A stretch of DNA of 64,000 nt from CAVSRC01 sp963762605 (GTDB lineage: Bacteria > Pseudomonadota > Alphaproteobacteria > Rhizobiales > Kaistiaceae), in the NCBI GenBank assembly GCA_963762605.1, contig CAVXLJ010000026.1:1-64000 (forward strand). The letters run 5' to 3'. Position 1 is the stretch's first letter. Each line of letters begins with the position of its first letter. The notes under the pieces were generated by a model. The model saw only the letters and a list, made by a program, of their open reading frames with translations. It searched no databases and had not been told where the DNA came from. Positions 27,010 through 35,105 of the stretch are shown here, one piece after another. A program made the translations under genes and the position numbers.

Positions 27010-27023
27010 TTGCTCGCCGACAA
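27010..27023 (+). promoter_or_regulatory. Fnr/NnrR-type box upstream of pseudoazurin gene
   Basis: TTGCTCGCCGACAA shows TTG-N8-CAA and is followed by AGAAC, close to the nirK box. The centre is about 73 bases before the ATG at 27090, the same distance as in nirK, so both promoters appear to have the same design. Confidence 0.65.
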
Positions 27024-27089
27024 AGAACGGCGCCCGTCCTCTCTCTAGCGTCCCATCACAACGCAACACATCAAACCGGAGTGCATGAC

Positions 27090-27527
27090 ATGAATGCCAA
27101 GCTCGGTATCGCCGCCGCCCTTGCCGCAGGCGCAATCCTCTTCGCCGGCGTTGCCGCCGCAGCGGAATTCGACGTGAAGATGCTCAACCGCGGCGCCGCC
27201 GGGCCCATGGTCTTCGAGCCGGCCGTGGTCAAGATTGCCCCCGGCGACACCGTCCATTTCATCGCCACCGACAAGGGCCACGACGTCATGTCCGTCGACG
27301 GCATGGTTCCCGAAGGCGCCCAGTCGTTCGAGGGCAAGCTCAGCCAGGACCTCACCGTCACCTTCACCGCGCCCGGCGTCTACGGCTTCAAGTGCAAGCC
27401 GCACTACGCCATGGGCATGGTCGGCGTCGTGGTCGTCGGCGATCCGGTCAATCTCGACCAGGCCAGGGCGGTGAAGCAGCCCGGCCGGGCGAAAAAGGTC
27501 TTCGCGGAGCTGCTGGGCAAGCTGTGA
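27090..27527 (+). CDS. pseudoazurin (type 1 copper electron carrier)
   Basis: Periplasmic blue copper protein of 145 residues that gives electrons to NirK. The signal peptide MNAKLGIAAALAAGAILFAG ends near AAAA, residue 27. The mature sequence starts with EFDVKMLNRGAAGPMVFEP, typical of pseudoazurin. The copper ligands are His in DKGHDVMSV and Cys, His and Met in YGFKCKPHYAMGMVG. GTG 27081 is in frame, but ATG 27090 gives the better signal peptide. It has its own Fnr-type box, placing it in the nirK regulon. Confidence 0.95.
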   Translation: MNAKLGIAAALAAGAILFAGVAAAAEFDVKMLNRGAAGPMVFEPAVVKIAPGDTVHFIATDKGHDVMSVDGMVPEGAQSFEGKLSQDLTVTFTAPGVYGFKCKPHYAMGMVGVVVVGDPVNLDQARAVKQPGRAKKVFAELLGKL

Positions 27528-27540
27528 ACGCCCGCCGCCT

Positions 27541-28440
27541 CTAGCCGTGCGCCATGCGGTAGCTGGCATAGGCGCGGGCGAAGCGGTCCATGTAGTCGGC
27601 GGTATAGGCGGCGTAGTCGAAATCGATGGTGGAATAGATTTCCGAGACCATGCTCCACATCACCTCGCGCATCAGCGAGGCGCATTTCATGGCGTCGAAG
27701 CTGGCGGTGAGCCGCTCGTCCGCATGCCGGCCGAAATAGATGTGCAGAAGCCATTCTTCCTGCGCGCGGTCGAAGTTGCTGTTCGAGGCGAGATTGGCGA
27801 GATCGAAAAGCGGGGCGTTGAACCCGCCATAGTCCCAGTCGATCAGCCACAGGCGCTCGCCGTCGTCGATGAAGTTGCCGGGCAGGAGGTCGTTGTGGGC
27901 AAAGACGAAGTCCACCGGCCCGACCGCCAGTTCAAGCCCGTCGGCGATGTCGGAAAGCTCCGCCAGGCGCGACTGGTAGCGGCTGCCGGCCTCGTCGAGC
28001 GCACGCACATAATCGCGGATCGCGTGGAACACCCAGAAGGCCAGGACGGGCCCGCTGATATGGCGCGGCATTTCCCGATGCACGCGCTTGACCAGCGCGA
28101 CCGCCCGCGTCAGCCGGGCGGGATCGCGGATGTCCTCGGCCGTGCACGTCTTGCCTTCGATGAAATGCATGATCATGACGCCCGGCTCGGCATGCACCAC
28201 TTGCGGCGAAATGCCGGCGGCATGGGCGGCGATGGTCGCCGCGCGCTCGTTAAAGCGCAGGATGTGGTGCACGGCGATATCGTCGCCGACGCGCACGAAG
28301 TGGCTGTGGCCGCCGTCCACGACCTTGTAGTTGATGTTGGTGATACCGCCATGGACGCGCTCGGGCGCGATTGGCCCTTGCCAGAAGGCGAGCGCCTTGA
28401 CGCGCTCAAGCGCGCTTGCCTCGGTGGTCGGTCGGCTCAT
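27541..28440 (-). CDS. choline/ethanolamine kinase-like phosphotransferase
   Basis: Cytoplasmic kinase of 299 residues with the APH/choline-kinase fold. The catalytic loop VFAHNDLLPGNFI (His-x-Asp, Asn) lies near residue 190 and the metal-binding LIDWDYGGFNAPLFDLANL near 210. GGITNINYKV near residue 33 matches the ATP-binding loop of choline kinases (LTN-x-x-Y). The target could be choline, ethanolamine or a related alcohol. ATG 28440 is taken from the family N terminus; the frame is open further upstream but has no features. It converges with pseudoazurin and diverges from the ferritin-like gene. Confidence 0.85.
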   Translation of the reverse strand: MSRPTTEASALERVKALAFWQGPIAPERVHGGITNINYKVVDGGHSHFVRVGDDIAVHHILRFNERAATIAAHAAGISPQVVHAEPGVMIMHFIEGKTCTAEDIRDPARLTRAVALVKRVHREMPRHISGPVLAFWVFHAIRDYVRALDEAGSRYQSRLAELSDIADGLELAVGPVDFVFAHNDLLPGNFIDDGERLWLIDWDYGGFNAPLFDLANLASNSNFDRAQEEWLLHIYFGRHADERLTASFDAMKCASLMREVMWSMVSEIYSTIDFDYAAYTADYMDRFARAYASYRMAHG

Positions 28441-28694
28441 GCGGCGGTCATCGCAAGGGGAACGGTTCAGCCCGGGTGGGAAACGGTGTCGGAGACGAGC
28501 ATCGGACGCGGCAGTCGTGCAGGGATTCGGCCGGAGACTCAACGAAGGCGTGCGCCGGGTGCCATCGCGCCGGAGACCGACGGCAACATTACCTGAACTC
28601 CCGGGCCTGCGGCTGTGACCGGGGCCACAAGTCTGGCGGAGTGGCCTCCGCGGACCGCCTGTGCCAAGATTGACAAGGCCGCGGGGAAGGGAAA

Positions 28695-30648
28695 ATGGCA
28701 CAAGAAGAACCGAAGATCCGCATTGAGACGCGCGAGGAGCTGATCTACCTGCTCGCCGAGGCCTCGGCGATCGAGCACAACCTGATGTGCTGCTACCTCT
28801 ACGCCGCCTGGAGCCTCAAGCGTGGCGAGCACGACGGGCTGACGGCGGAGCAGGCGGCGGCGGTCAAGCGCTGGCGCCACGCCATCACCTCGGTTGCCAT
28901 CGAGGAGATGACCCACCTGACGCTGGCTTCGAACCTGCTGGTGGCGATCGGCGCCGGCCCGCATCTGTCGCGGCCGAACTTCCCGGTTCCCGCCGGCTAT
29001 CACCCCTCCGGCGTTGTCGTCGAGCTGGCCGGCTTCTCGCCCGCCGTGCTCGATCATTTCATCTTCCTCGAACGGCCCGAGGGCAAGGTCGCTCCGCAAC
29101 TCCTCCGAATTCGTCCACCCGGCGGACTACCATCGCACCATGCCCAAGGGCCGGCTGATGCCAAGCGCCCAGGATTACGGCACCGTCGGTCACCTCTATC
29201 GCGGTATTCGCCACGGCATGGACGTGCTCGCCCATCATATCGGCGAGGCAGCGCTGTTCTGCGGCGATCCGGCCTCGCAGGTCGGCCCCGGCGACGCCGG
29301 TCTGCCGGGCCTCAGCGTCATCACCGACCTGAAGAGCGCCGAGGACGCGATCGAGACGATCATCGAACAGGGCGAGGGGGCGCCCAGCCACAGCGAGGAC
29401 AGCCACTACAACCGCTTCCTCAAGGTGCGCGAGGAATACGCAGCGTTCCTCGCCGCCGATCCCGGTTTCGCCCCCGCCTTCCCGGTGGCGCACAATCCGA
29501 CCATGCGGGCGCCGCTCGACCCGGTGAACCGCGTCCACGTCAACAGCCACGAGGCGGCGCCGGTCCTCGACCTCGCCAATTCCATCTATGGCGCCATGCT
29601 GCGCTGCCTCGGGCAGGCCTTCGGGCGCGGTGCCGACGACACCGAGGGCAAGCGCTTCTTCGTCGACATGGCCATCGACCTGATGGAGCACCTGCCACCC
29701 GTGGCGTCCTATCTGGCGAGCCTGCCCGCCAGCCACGCCCATCCCGGCATCAATGCCGGCATCACCTTCACCACGCTGCGCGACATGGCACGGTTGCCGC
29801 GGGGGCTCAGCGAGAAGCGCATGATGGCCGAACGCGTGGCCGAGATCGCCAAGCATGCGCGCCATGTATTTCCGGCCGGCCACGCGCTTGCCGGCACGGC
29901 GGACACGCTCGACAAGCTTGTCGCCCGCTTCGGCGTCCACAACCTCAAGACCGTCGGCGCCGACCACCCGCTCCCCGTCCCGGCCAAGAGCGATGATCAG
30001 CCGACGAGCGGCGGCGAATGCGAAATCGCTGAGGGCCGCGAGATCGACATCAGCTTCGATGGCGTGCGCTGCATCCATGCCCGCTTCTGCGTGCTCGGCG
30101 CGCCCACGGTGTTCAAGGCCAACACGCCGGGGACATGGATCTTCCCCGACACGATGCAGACCGAGGCGCTGGTCCGCGTCGCGCACAATTGCCCGTCCGG
30201 CGCCATCACCTACGCCCGCAAGGATGGCGGCCCGGCGGAAGCGCCGCCGCCGGTCAACCTGATCCGCCTGCGCGAGAATGGTCCCTACGCCTTCCATGGT
30301 CCGCTCACCATCGATGGCGTCAGCATCGGCTATCGCGCCACGCTCTGCCGCTGCGGCGCGTCGAAGAACAAGCCCTTCTGCGACGGCTCGCACAAGGAGC
30401 TTCCCTTCGTGGCGACCGGCGAACCTGAGACGCGCGAGTCCGAGCCGTTGGCCGTGCGTGACGGGCCGGTGGCGATCGCTCCCGAGACCGACGGGCCGCT
30501 TCAGGTCACCGGCAATCTGGAGATCGTCAGCGGCACCGGGCGCACCGTCGACCGGGTGGTGAAGGCGCGCCTCTGCCGCTGCGGCGGCTCGCGCAACAAG
30601 CCGTTCTGCGACAACACCCACAAGCGCATCGGGTTCAAGTCGGGCTGA
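28695..30648 (+). pseudogene. ferritin-like / Fe-S / double CDGSH protein, frameshifted
   Basis: One long gene split over two frames. From ATG 28695 to about 29,090 the first frame encodes a ferritin-like start (SAIEHNLMCCYLYAAWSLKR, VAIEEMTHLTLASNLLVAIG, with the Glu and His iron ligands). From about 29,098 the homologous sequence continues in the next frame (NSSEFVHPADYHRTMPKGR) to the stop at 30,648. Then come a divergent 4Fe-4S segment (DGVRCIHARFCVLGAP, VAHNCPSGAITY) and two CDGSH motifs, LCRCGASKNKPFCDGSH and LCRCGGSRNKPFCDNTH. Removing one base near 29,097 joins the two parts into about 650 residues. Either a real mutation or an assembly error. The intact protein would be an iron/redox protein of unknown role. 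Confidence 0.8.
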
Positions 30649-30664
30649 CGCGCAGCCCCTGGCA

Positions 30665-31183
30665 TCAGGCGGCCGGTGTAGCGTCGTCTTCGTGCCTGAC
30701 CTTGCCGATGTCGTGCAGCCGATGGTGCAGGCTGACATCGTCGAGGTGCTGCAGATTGACGAACAGGCCGATGCGGGTCGCCAGCATCCGGTAGGCGTCG
30801 TCGAAGGCGAGCTGGATCTCTGCCGGCGTGCCGGTCGCGGCGGCCGGGTCGGGAACGCCCCAATGAGCCGTCGCCGGACGGCCGGGCCAGATCGGGCAGG
30901 CCTCTCCGGCGGCGTCGTCGCAGACCGTGAAGATGAAATCCATCTTTGGCGCGTCCGCGCCGGCGAACTCGTCCCAGCTCTTCGAGCGGAAGCCGCTGAC
31001 GTCGTAGCCGAGATTTTGAAGCAGGCTGAGCGCGTGCGGATTGACCGTCCCGGACGGATGGCTGCCCGCCGAATAGGCCCTGAAGCGGCCCTTGCCCTCG
31101 CGGTTGAGGATCGCCTCGGCCAGGATCGAGCGGGCGGAATTACCGGTGCAGATGAACAGAACGTTGTAGGTTTTGTCGCTCAC
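30665..31183 (-). CDS. arsenate reductase ArsC / low-molecular-weight phosphatase family
   Basis: A 172-residue cytoplasmic protein of the LMW tyrosine phosphatase fold. The P-loop CTGNSARS begins at Cys12 with Arg18, as in thioredoxin-linked ArsC. Other typical parts are RAYSAGSHPSG, FTVCDDAAGEACPIWPGRP and HWGVPDPA with the catalytic Asp. The resolving Cys pair of ArsC may be the C in VCDD and the C in EACP. The C-terminal extension (LHHRLHDIGKVRHEDD) is as in the rhizobial group. No arsR, arsB or acr3 is adjacent, so the arsenic role is assumed from family. The ccdA gene lies 75 bases upstream on the same strand. Confidence 0.87.
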   Translation of the reverse strand: MSDKTYNVLFICTGNSARSILAEAILNREGKGRFRAYSAGSHPSGTVNPHALSLLQNLGYDVSGFRSKSWDEFAGADAPKMDFIFTVCDDAAGEACPIWPGRPATAHWGVPDPAAATGTPAEIQLAFDDAYRMLATRIGLFVNLQHLDDVSLHHRLHDIGKVRHEDDATPAA

Positions 31184-31258
31184 CGCGCGCCCCTCCGGCT
31201 GAATGTGACCGGCGGTTTTTCGCTGTGTCGTGTGACGGTGATGTGACGCTCGGGCAAT

Positions 31259-31978
31259 TCAGTAGCGCGTCGTCAGTTCCGTCAGCCAGTCCGGCGAGGC
31301 CTGCACCAGCGCGGTTTCGATGCGATGGTCGTAGCCGGCCAGGATCGCCACGCCGAAGACGATGAGGACGGCGCCAAGCACGATCTTGACGCTTTTTCCC
31401 GCGCCAGCGATGCGGTCGCGCCAGGAGAAGATCGCTGTGCGCGACAGCGTGCCGATGAGGGCCAGTGGCAGCGCCGCGCCAAGGCCGAAGGCGAGCATGG
31501 TGAGCGTCACCGTGCCGAGGTCGCGTCCCTGCGAAGCCAGCAGCGAGGCGGCGCCGAGCGTCGGTCCGACGCACGGGATCCACACCGCGCCGAGCAGCAG
31601 GCCGAGGGAGAACTGGCCGCCGATGCCGGCGGTGGAGAGGCTGCCGAAGCGTCGTTCGCTCCAGTTGCTCACCGGACCGGCGGCAGTTGCCAGCCGCGTC
31701 TGCAAGCCGGGGACGACCAGCACCGCGCCGACGGCGAGGAAGAGGATCGCGGCAACGAAGCGGAAGAAATCCGAATCGAGGCCGATCGAGAAACCGATCG
31801 TCGCCACGAACAGGCCGATCGCGGTGAAGGAGAGGGCCAGCCCACCGGCCAGCGCCAGCGGTCCGAGGCGATGCTCGGCCGCGGCACCGGCAAAGACCAG
31901 CGGCAAGAGTGGCAGCACGCAGGGCGACAGGATCGAGAGCACGCCCGCGACAAAGGCGAGGCCAGTCGTGGCGATCAT
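31259..31978 (-). CDS. ccdA: CcdA/DsbD-type thiol-electron transporter
   Basis: Inner-membrane protein of 239 residues with six hydrophobic segments that moves electrons from cytoplasmic thioredoxin to the periplasm. The two redox cysteines are visible in LSILSPCVLPLLPLVFAG and GAVWIPCVGPTLGAASLLAS. ATG 31978 is used: the frame is open further upstream, but the family N terminus begins MIATTGLAFVAGVLSILSPC. It follows the thioredoxin-like gene by 25 bases; together they form a split DsbD-like pair. It may serve cytochrome c maturation, fitting the c-type cytochromes encoded nearby. Confidence 0.9.
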   Translation of the reverse strand: MIATTGLAFVAGVLSILSPCVLPLLPLVFAGAAAEHRLGPLALAGGLALSFTAIGLFVATIGFSIGLDSDFFRFVAAILFLAVGAVLVVPGLQTRLATAAGPVSNWSERRFGSLSTAGIGGQFSLGLLLGAVWIPCVGPTLGAASLLASQGRDLGTVTLTMLAFGLGAALPLALIGTLSRTAIFSWRDRIAGAGKSVKIVLGAVLIVFGVAILAGYDHRIETALVQASPDWLTELTTRY

Positions 31979-32003
31979 GGTTCGGGGGAGGCCGCCGGCG
32001 GCT

Positions 32004-32411
32004 TCAGACGGCCTTGGCGAGCAGCGCCGCGATCGCCGCTTCGCTGGTCTGCCACGAGGAGCGGCCGACCTCCTTGCCGTCCTTGAAGACAATCAGGGTG
32101 GAACGCTGCTGAACGCCGAAGGAGCGCATCAGGTCCTTCTCGGTGTCGTAGTCGATGCCGAACACGGTGAAGCCTGCGAACTTCGGCTGGGCGAAAAGCT
32201 TGTCGAGCACGATGTGCTGCTGCTTGCAGGTGATGCACCAGGTGGCCGAAACGTCGACCAGCACCGGCTTGCCGGTCGAAAGCGCCGCCTCGAAGGCGGA
32301 ACGGTCGAAGGGCACGCGCTCGACGGCGGCAGCCGGCCGCGACAGGCCGGGCATGGCGACAAGGACGAGGGCGCCGGCCATCAGGCTGAGCGCGGTGCGG
32401 CGGCTGATCAT
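32004..32411 (-). CDS. periplasmic thioredoxin-like protein
   Basis: A 135-residue exported protein. The N terminus MISRRTALSLMAGALVLVAM is a signal with twin arginines, ending near PAAA, residue 29. The thioredoxin fold holds VDVSATWCITCKQQHIVLDK with the active site C-I-T-C, like the C-terminal domain of DsbD (WCVxCK). The cis-Pro region is QRSTLIVFKDGKEV, with Ser-Thr in place of Pro, which is unusual for thioredoxins. It lies directly upstream of ccdA and probably receives electrons from it. Confidence 0.87.
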   Translation of the reverse strand: MISRRTALSLMAGALVLVAMPGLSRPAAAVERVPFDRSAFEAALSTGKPVLVDVSATWCITCKQQHIVLDKLFAQPKFAGFTVFGIDYDTEKDLMRSFGVQQRSTLIVFKDGKEVGRSSWQTSEAAIAALLAKAV

Positions 32412-32543
32412 GCTTGGTCCCGTGAACGTTGTTGCATGGTCACTAATCTAGCCGCCCTTCCGGGCGGCTGCCGTTCACGATGAAACGGTTGGTGATCACA
32501 AGGACGTGGGCACAAACCTGGGGCGCGAACGCGGCAAACGAAC

Positions 32544-32577
32544 AAAAAAGGGCGGCGCAGGCGGTGCGCCACCCCTT
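32544..32577 (-). terminator. intrinsic terminator of the 83-residue protein gene
   Basis: On the minus strand a 13-base stem (AAGGGGTGGCGCA with TGCGCCGCCCTTT, two wobble pairs, loop CCGCC) is followed by six T. This is a standard intrinsic terminator 24 bases after the stop at 32,601. Confidence 0.85.
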
Positions 32578-32600
32578 TCCTGCGACGGATGGTGCGGAGA

Positions 32601-32852
32601 CTAGTCGTCCATGCCTTCGCCCATTTCGCCGTGCTCGCCGCGAATGCCGTGCGAATCGCTGTCGTCGCCGAGCGTCAGCTTCTTGACGTCGACGCCCTTC
32701 AGCGGCTCGGCCTTCTCGGCCACGGTCGCGGTGCTGTCGGCCTTGAGAAACAGGTCGTCGCCCTTGGTCGAGGCCGGCGAGGCGGCGAAGGCGGTGGCAC
32801 CGACCGCGGTGAGCGAGGTGATGGCGATGATGGCGATGAGGGTCTTGCGCAT
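32601..32852 (-). CDS. small periplasmic protein with acidic His/Met tail
   Basis: An 83-residue protein with a clear signal peptide (MRKTLIAIIAITSLTAVGAT, cleavage after AFA near residue 23). The mature 60 residues contain no known domain. The end is strongly acidic with His and Met (DDSDSHGIRGEHGEMGEGMDD), a possible metal-binding tail. It is transcribed divergently from the cytochrome b/SHP/DHC operon with a 129-base gap and has its own terminator. It may work with the haem proteins, but no family is recognised. Confidence 0.75.
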   Translation of the reverse strand: MRKTLIAIIAITSLTAVGATAFAASPASTKGDDLFLKADSTATVAEKAEPLKGVDVKKLTLGDDSDSHGIRGEHGEMGEGMDD

Positions 32853-32981
32853 ATGGGATTCTCCTTGCTTGGTTGCCGGGGAGGTCGCCCCCGATGACCC
32901 CTGCCTAGAGGAGAGGCCCTGACGGCAGACCCAACCCGCCCGTCAGCCCTTTGTCAGCTAGCCCATGGCACATCCGGGGCC

Positions 32982-34148
32982 ATGGGCGATGCAACGGAAC
33001 TTGAGGCTCTGCCGGCGCGCGAGATGCCGGATGACGAGACCGCCACGCTCCCGGTGTGGGATCCGTTCGTCCGCCTGTTTCATTGGTCGCTGGTCGGGGC
33101 GATCGGCGTGGCGCTGGCCACCAGCCTGGTGCTGCCGCCGACCTGGATAACGCCGCACATCGTTTCCGGCACGACTGCCGTGGCCCTGGTCGCGGCGCGG
33201 ATCGTATGGGGCTTTTTCGGTCCGACTTACGCCCGCTTCACCAGCTTCGTGCGCGGGCCGAAGACGGTGATCGAACATCTTCAGCACCTCAGCGCAGGCA
33301 ATGCCGGGCACCACATCGGCCACAACCCGCTCGGCGGCGCGATGATCGTGGTGATGTTCGTCGCGATCCTCTTCCTCGGACTCTCCGGAGCAATTGCCCT
33401 CGGCGGGGTCTTCAAGTCGGGTCCGGCCGCCTTTCTGGCGAGCTTCGCCATGGGCGATGCAGCGCGTGTCCTTCATCAGCTCGTCGCTTTCGGTCTGATC
33501 GGCCTCATCGGTCTCCATCTCGCCGGCGTCGCCTTCGAGACCCGGCGTGGCCGCGAAAATCTCGTGGCCGCCATGGTGCATGGCCGCAAGCATATGCACG
33601 CCGCCGCGATCGCCGAGCCGCGGCGCATCGCGCGGCCGTTCTTCGCCGCGACTCTGGTCGCGCTTGCCTTCCTGGTTTCCGGCGCGGCCGTCGTCTCGCT
33701 CGCCCAGCGCCCGGCCTTCGGCGTACCAACGGCGCCGCTCGATCCGGTCTATGTCAGCGAATGCGGCGACTGCCACGCCCCCTATCACCCGAGCCTCGCC
33801 CCGGCGGCGGTATGGGTCGCAATCATGGACCACCTCGATCAGCACTTCGGCGAGGACGCATCGCTGGAGGCGGACAAGGTCGCCGGCATCCGCGCCTATC
33901 TCGTCGCCAATGCCGCCGAGGCGGTCGACACCAAGCCGGCCCATCTGTTCAGCGTCCGCGATCCCGCCGATCCGTTGAAGATCACCGCGACGCCGTGGTG
34001 GCGGCGTATTCATTCCGGCATTCCCGGCAGCGTGTTCGCCGCCAAGCCAGTTGGCTCGCGCGCCAACTGCACCGCCTGCCACCAGGACGCGGCCACCGGC
34101 CTGTTCAATCCCGCAAACGTCGCCATACCGAAGGACGCCCAGCTATGA
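32982..34148 (+). CDS. cytochrome b561-type membrane protein fused to diheme cytochrome c domain
   Basis: A 388-residue fusion. The N-terminal part (about 25-250) is a Ni/Fe-hydrogenase-type cytochrome b: VWDPFVRLFHWSLVGAIGVA with the His, ITPHIVSGTTAVALVAARIV, HQLVAFGLIGLIGLHLAGV, four or five membrane segments with bis-His haem ligands. The C-terminal part (about 255-388) is a DHC-like domain with CXXCH motifs in SECGDCHAPYHPSLAPAA and NCTACHQDAAT. In SHP systems this cytochrome b feeds electrons through DHC to SHP. Here one DHC domain is covalently attached, and a free DHC is encoded two genes later. Its stop overlaps the SHP start in an ATGA junction. Confidence 0.88.
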   Translation: MGDATELEALPAREMPDDETATLPVWDPFVRLFHWSLVGAIGVALATSLVLPPTWITPHIVSGTTAVALVAARIVWGFFGPTYARFTSFVRGPKTVIEHLQHLSAGNAGHHIGHNPLGGAMIVVMFVAILFLGLSGAIALGGVFKSGPAAFLASFAMGDAARVLHQLVAFGLIGLIGLHLAGVAFETRRGRENLVAAMVHGRKHMHAAAIAEPRRIARPFFAATLVALAFLVSGAAVVSLAQRPAFGVPTAPLDPVYVSECGDCHAPYHPSLAPAAVWVAIMDHLDQHFGEDASLEADKVAGIRAYLVANAAEAVDTKPAHLFSVRDPADPLKITATPWWRRIHSGIPGSVFAAKPVGSRANCTACHQDAATGLFNPANVAIPKDAQL

Positions 34149-34573
34149 CCCATCGGAATCGTCGCCTGAGCCTTGCCCTCTTCGCCGTCGCCACGCTCGG
34201 CCTTGCCGGATTCGCCTTTGCCGGCGCCGGCCAGCAGGCCGTGCTCGATCAATACGCCGCCCTCGCCAAAGCCGCCGATCCGTCCTTCGCCGGCTTTTCG
34301 GCGGACCGCGGCAAGGCCTTCTTCCTGGCGCAGAACAGCTTCAGCGCCGATACGCCGTCTTGCACGAGCTGCCACACCGCCGATCCGCACAACGCCGGCC
34401 AGACCACGGTCGGCCAGGCGATCCAGCCGATGGCGGTGTCGGTGACGCCCGGCCGCTTCACCGACATGGCCAAGACCGAGAAGTGGTTCCGCCGCAACTG
34501 CCACACCGTTCTCGGGCGCGATTGCACGCCGCTCGAAAAGGGCGACTTCATCGCCTTCATGACCAGCCAATAG
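34145..34573 (+). CDS. shp: SHP-type monoheme cytochrome c (DUF1924)
   Basis: Periplasmic high-spin cytochrome of 142 residues of the sphaeroides haem protein family. A signal peptide (LSLALFAVATLGLAGFAFAG) ends near residue 27. The single haem site is TPSCTSCHTADPH, near residue 75. The family hallmark KWFRRNCHTVLGRDCTPLEK contains the Asn that acts as sixth haem ligand and two cysteines forming a disulfide. SHP binds oxygen or NO and takes electrons from DHC. It lies between the cytochrome b-DHC fusion and the DHC gene, in one operon. Confidence 0.88.
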   Translation: MTHRNRRLSLALFAVATLGLAGFAFAGAGQQAVLDQYAALAKAADPSFAGFSADRGKAFFLAQNSFSADTPSCTSCHTADPHNAGQTTVGQAIQPMAVSVTPGRFTDMAKTEKWFRRNCHTVLGRDCTPLEKGDFIAFMTSQ

Positions 34574-34583
34574 GGAGGTCACC

Positions 34584-35105
34584 ATGAGGACGCATACCAT
34601 CGCAGGACTTGCCGCCGTCGCATTCGCGGCCGCGGCTGTGAGCTATGGCCTGTCTTCTGCCACCGGCGAAGCGGCGCCTGTCGTTGCCCAGGCGGCGCCG
34701 GCATCGCCGACCCCAACCGCGACACCGCCAACGCCCGAGCAGACCTTCAACACCGAGTGCGGCGTCTGCCACATGGCCTATCCGGCGCAATTCCTGCCGG
34801 CCCGGTCATGGCAGGCGATCACCGGCGACCTCGCCAACCATTTCGGCGAGGACGCCTCGCTCGATCCGGCCACGACCAAGGTCATCACCGACTATCTCGT
34901 CGCCAATGCCGCCAATTCGCCGAACGGCAATCCGCGCATCCTCGCCGGGATTGCCAAGGCGGACATACCGCTGCGCATCACCGAGACGCCGTGGTGGATC
35001 CGCCGCCATCGCGAGGTCTCGCCCGCGCGATTCACGCAGCCGAACGTCAAGTCGAAGAGCAACTGTCTGGCTTGCCACAGCAACGGCAATTACGGCGACG
35101 ACTGA
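34584..35105 (+). CDS. dhc: diheme cytochrome c (DHC)
   Basis: Periplasmic diheme cytochrome of 173 residues, electron donor of SHP. The signal peptide (MRTHTIAGLAAVAFAAAAVSYGLS, first part) is followed by a Pro/Ala linker. The haem sites are ECGVCHMAYPAQFLPARSW near residue 60 and NCLACHSNGNYG at the end. The sequence between (HFGEDASLDPATT, LVANAAN, ITETPWWIRRH) parallels the C-terminal domain of the fused cytochrome b gene in this operon, so the two DHC copies are duplicates. GGAGG lies 7 bases before ATG 34584. Its end overlaps the convergent epmB gene by 16 bases. Confidence 0.9.
   Translation: MRTHTIAGLAAVAFAAAAVSYGLSSATGEAAPVVAQAAPASPTPTATPPTPEQTFNTECGVCHMAYPAQFLPARSWQAITGDLANHFGEDASLDPATTKVITDYLVANAANSPNGNPRILAGIAKADIPLRITETPWWIRRHREVSPARFTQPNVKSKSNCLACHSNGNYGDD

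Noticed and set aside
32485..32502. Possible fourth Fnr-type box near TTGGTGATCACAA
   Set aside because: The spacing is TTG-N7-CAA, not N8, and there is no gene start in a suitable place.
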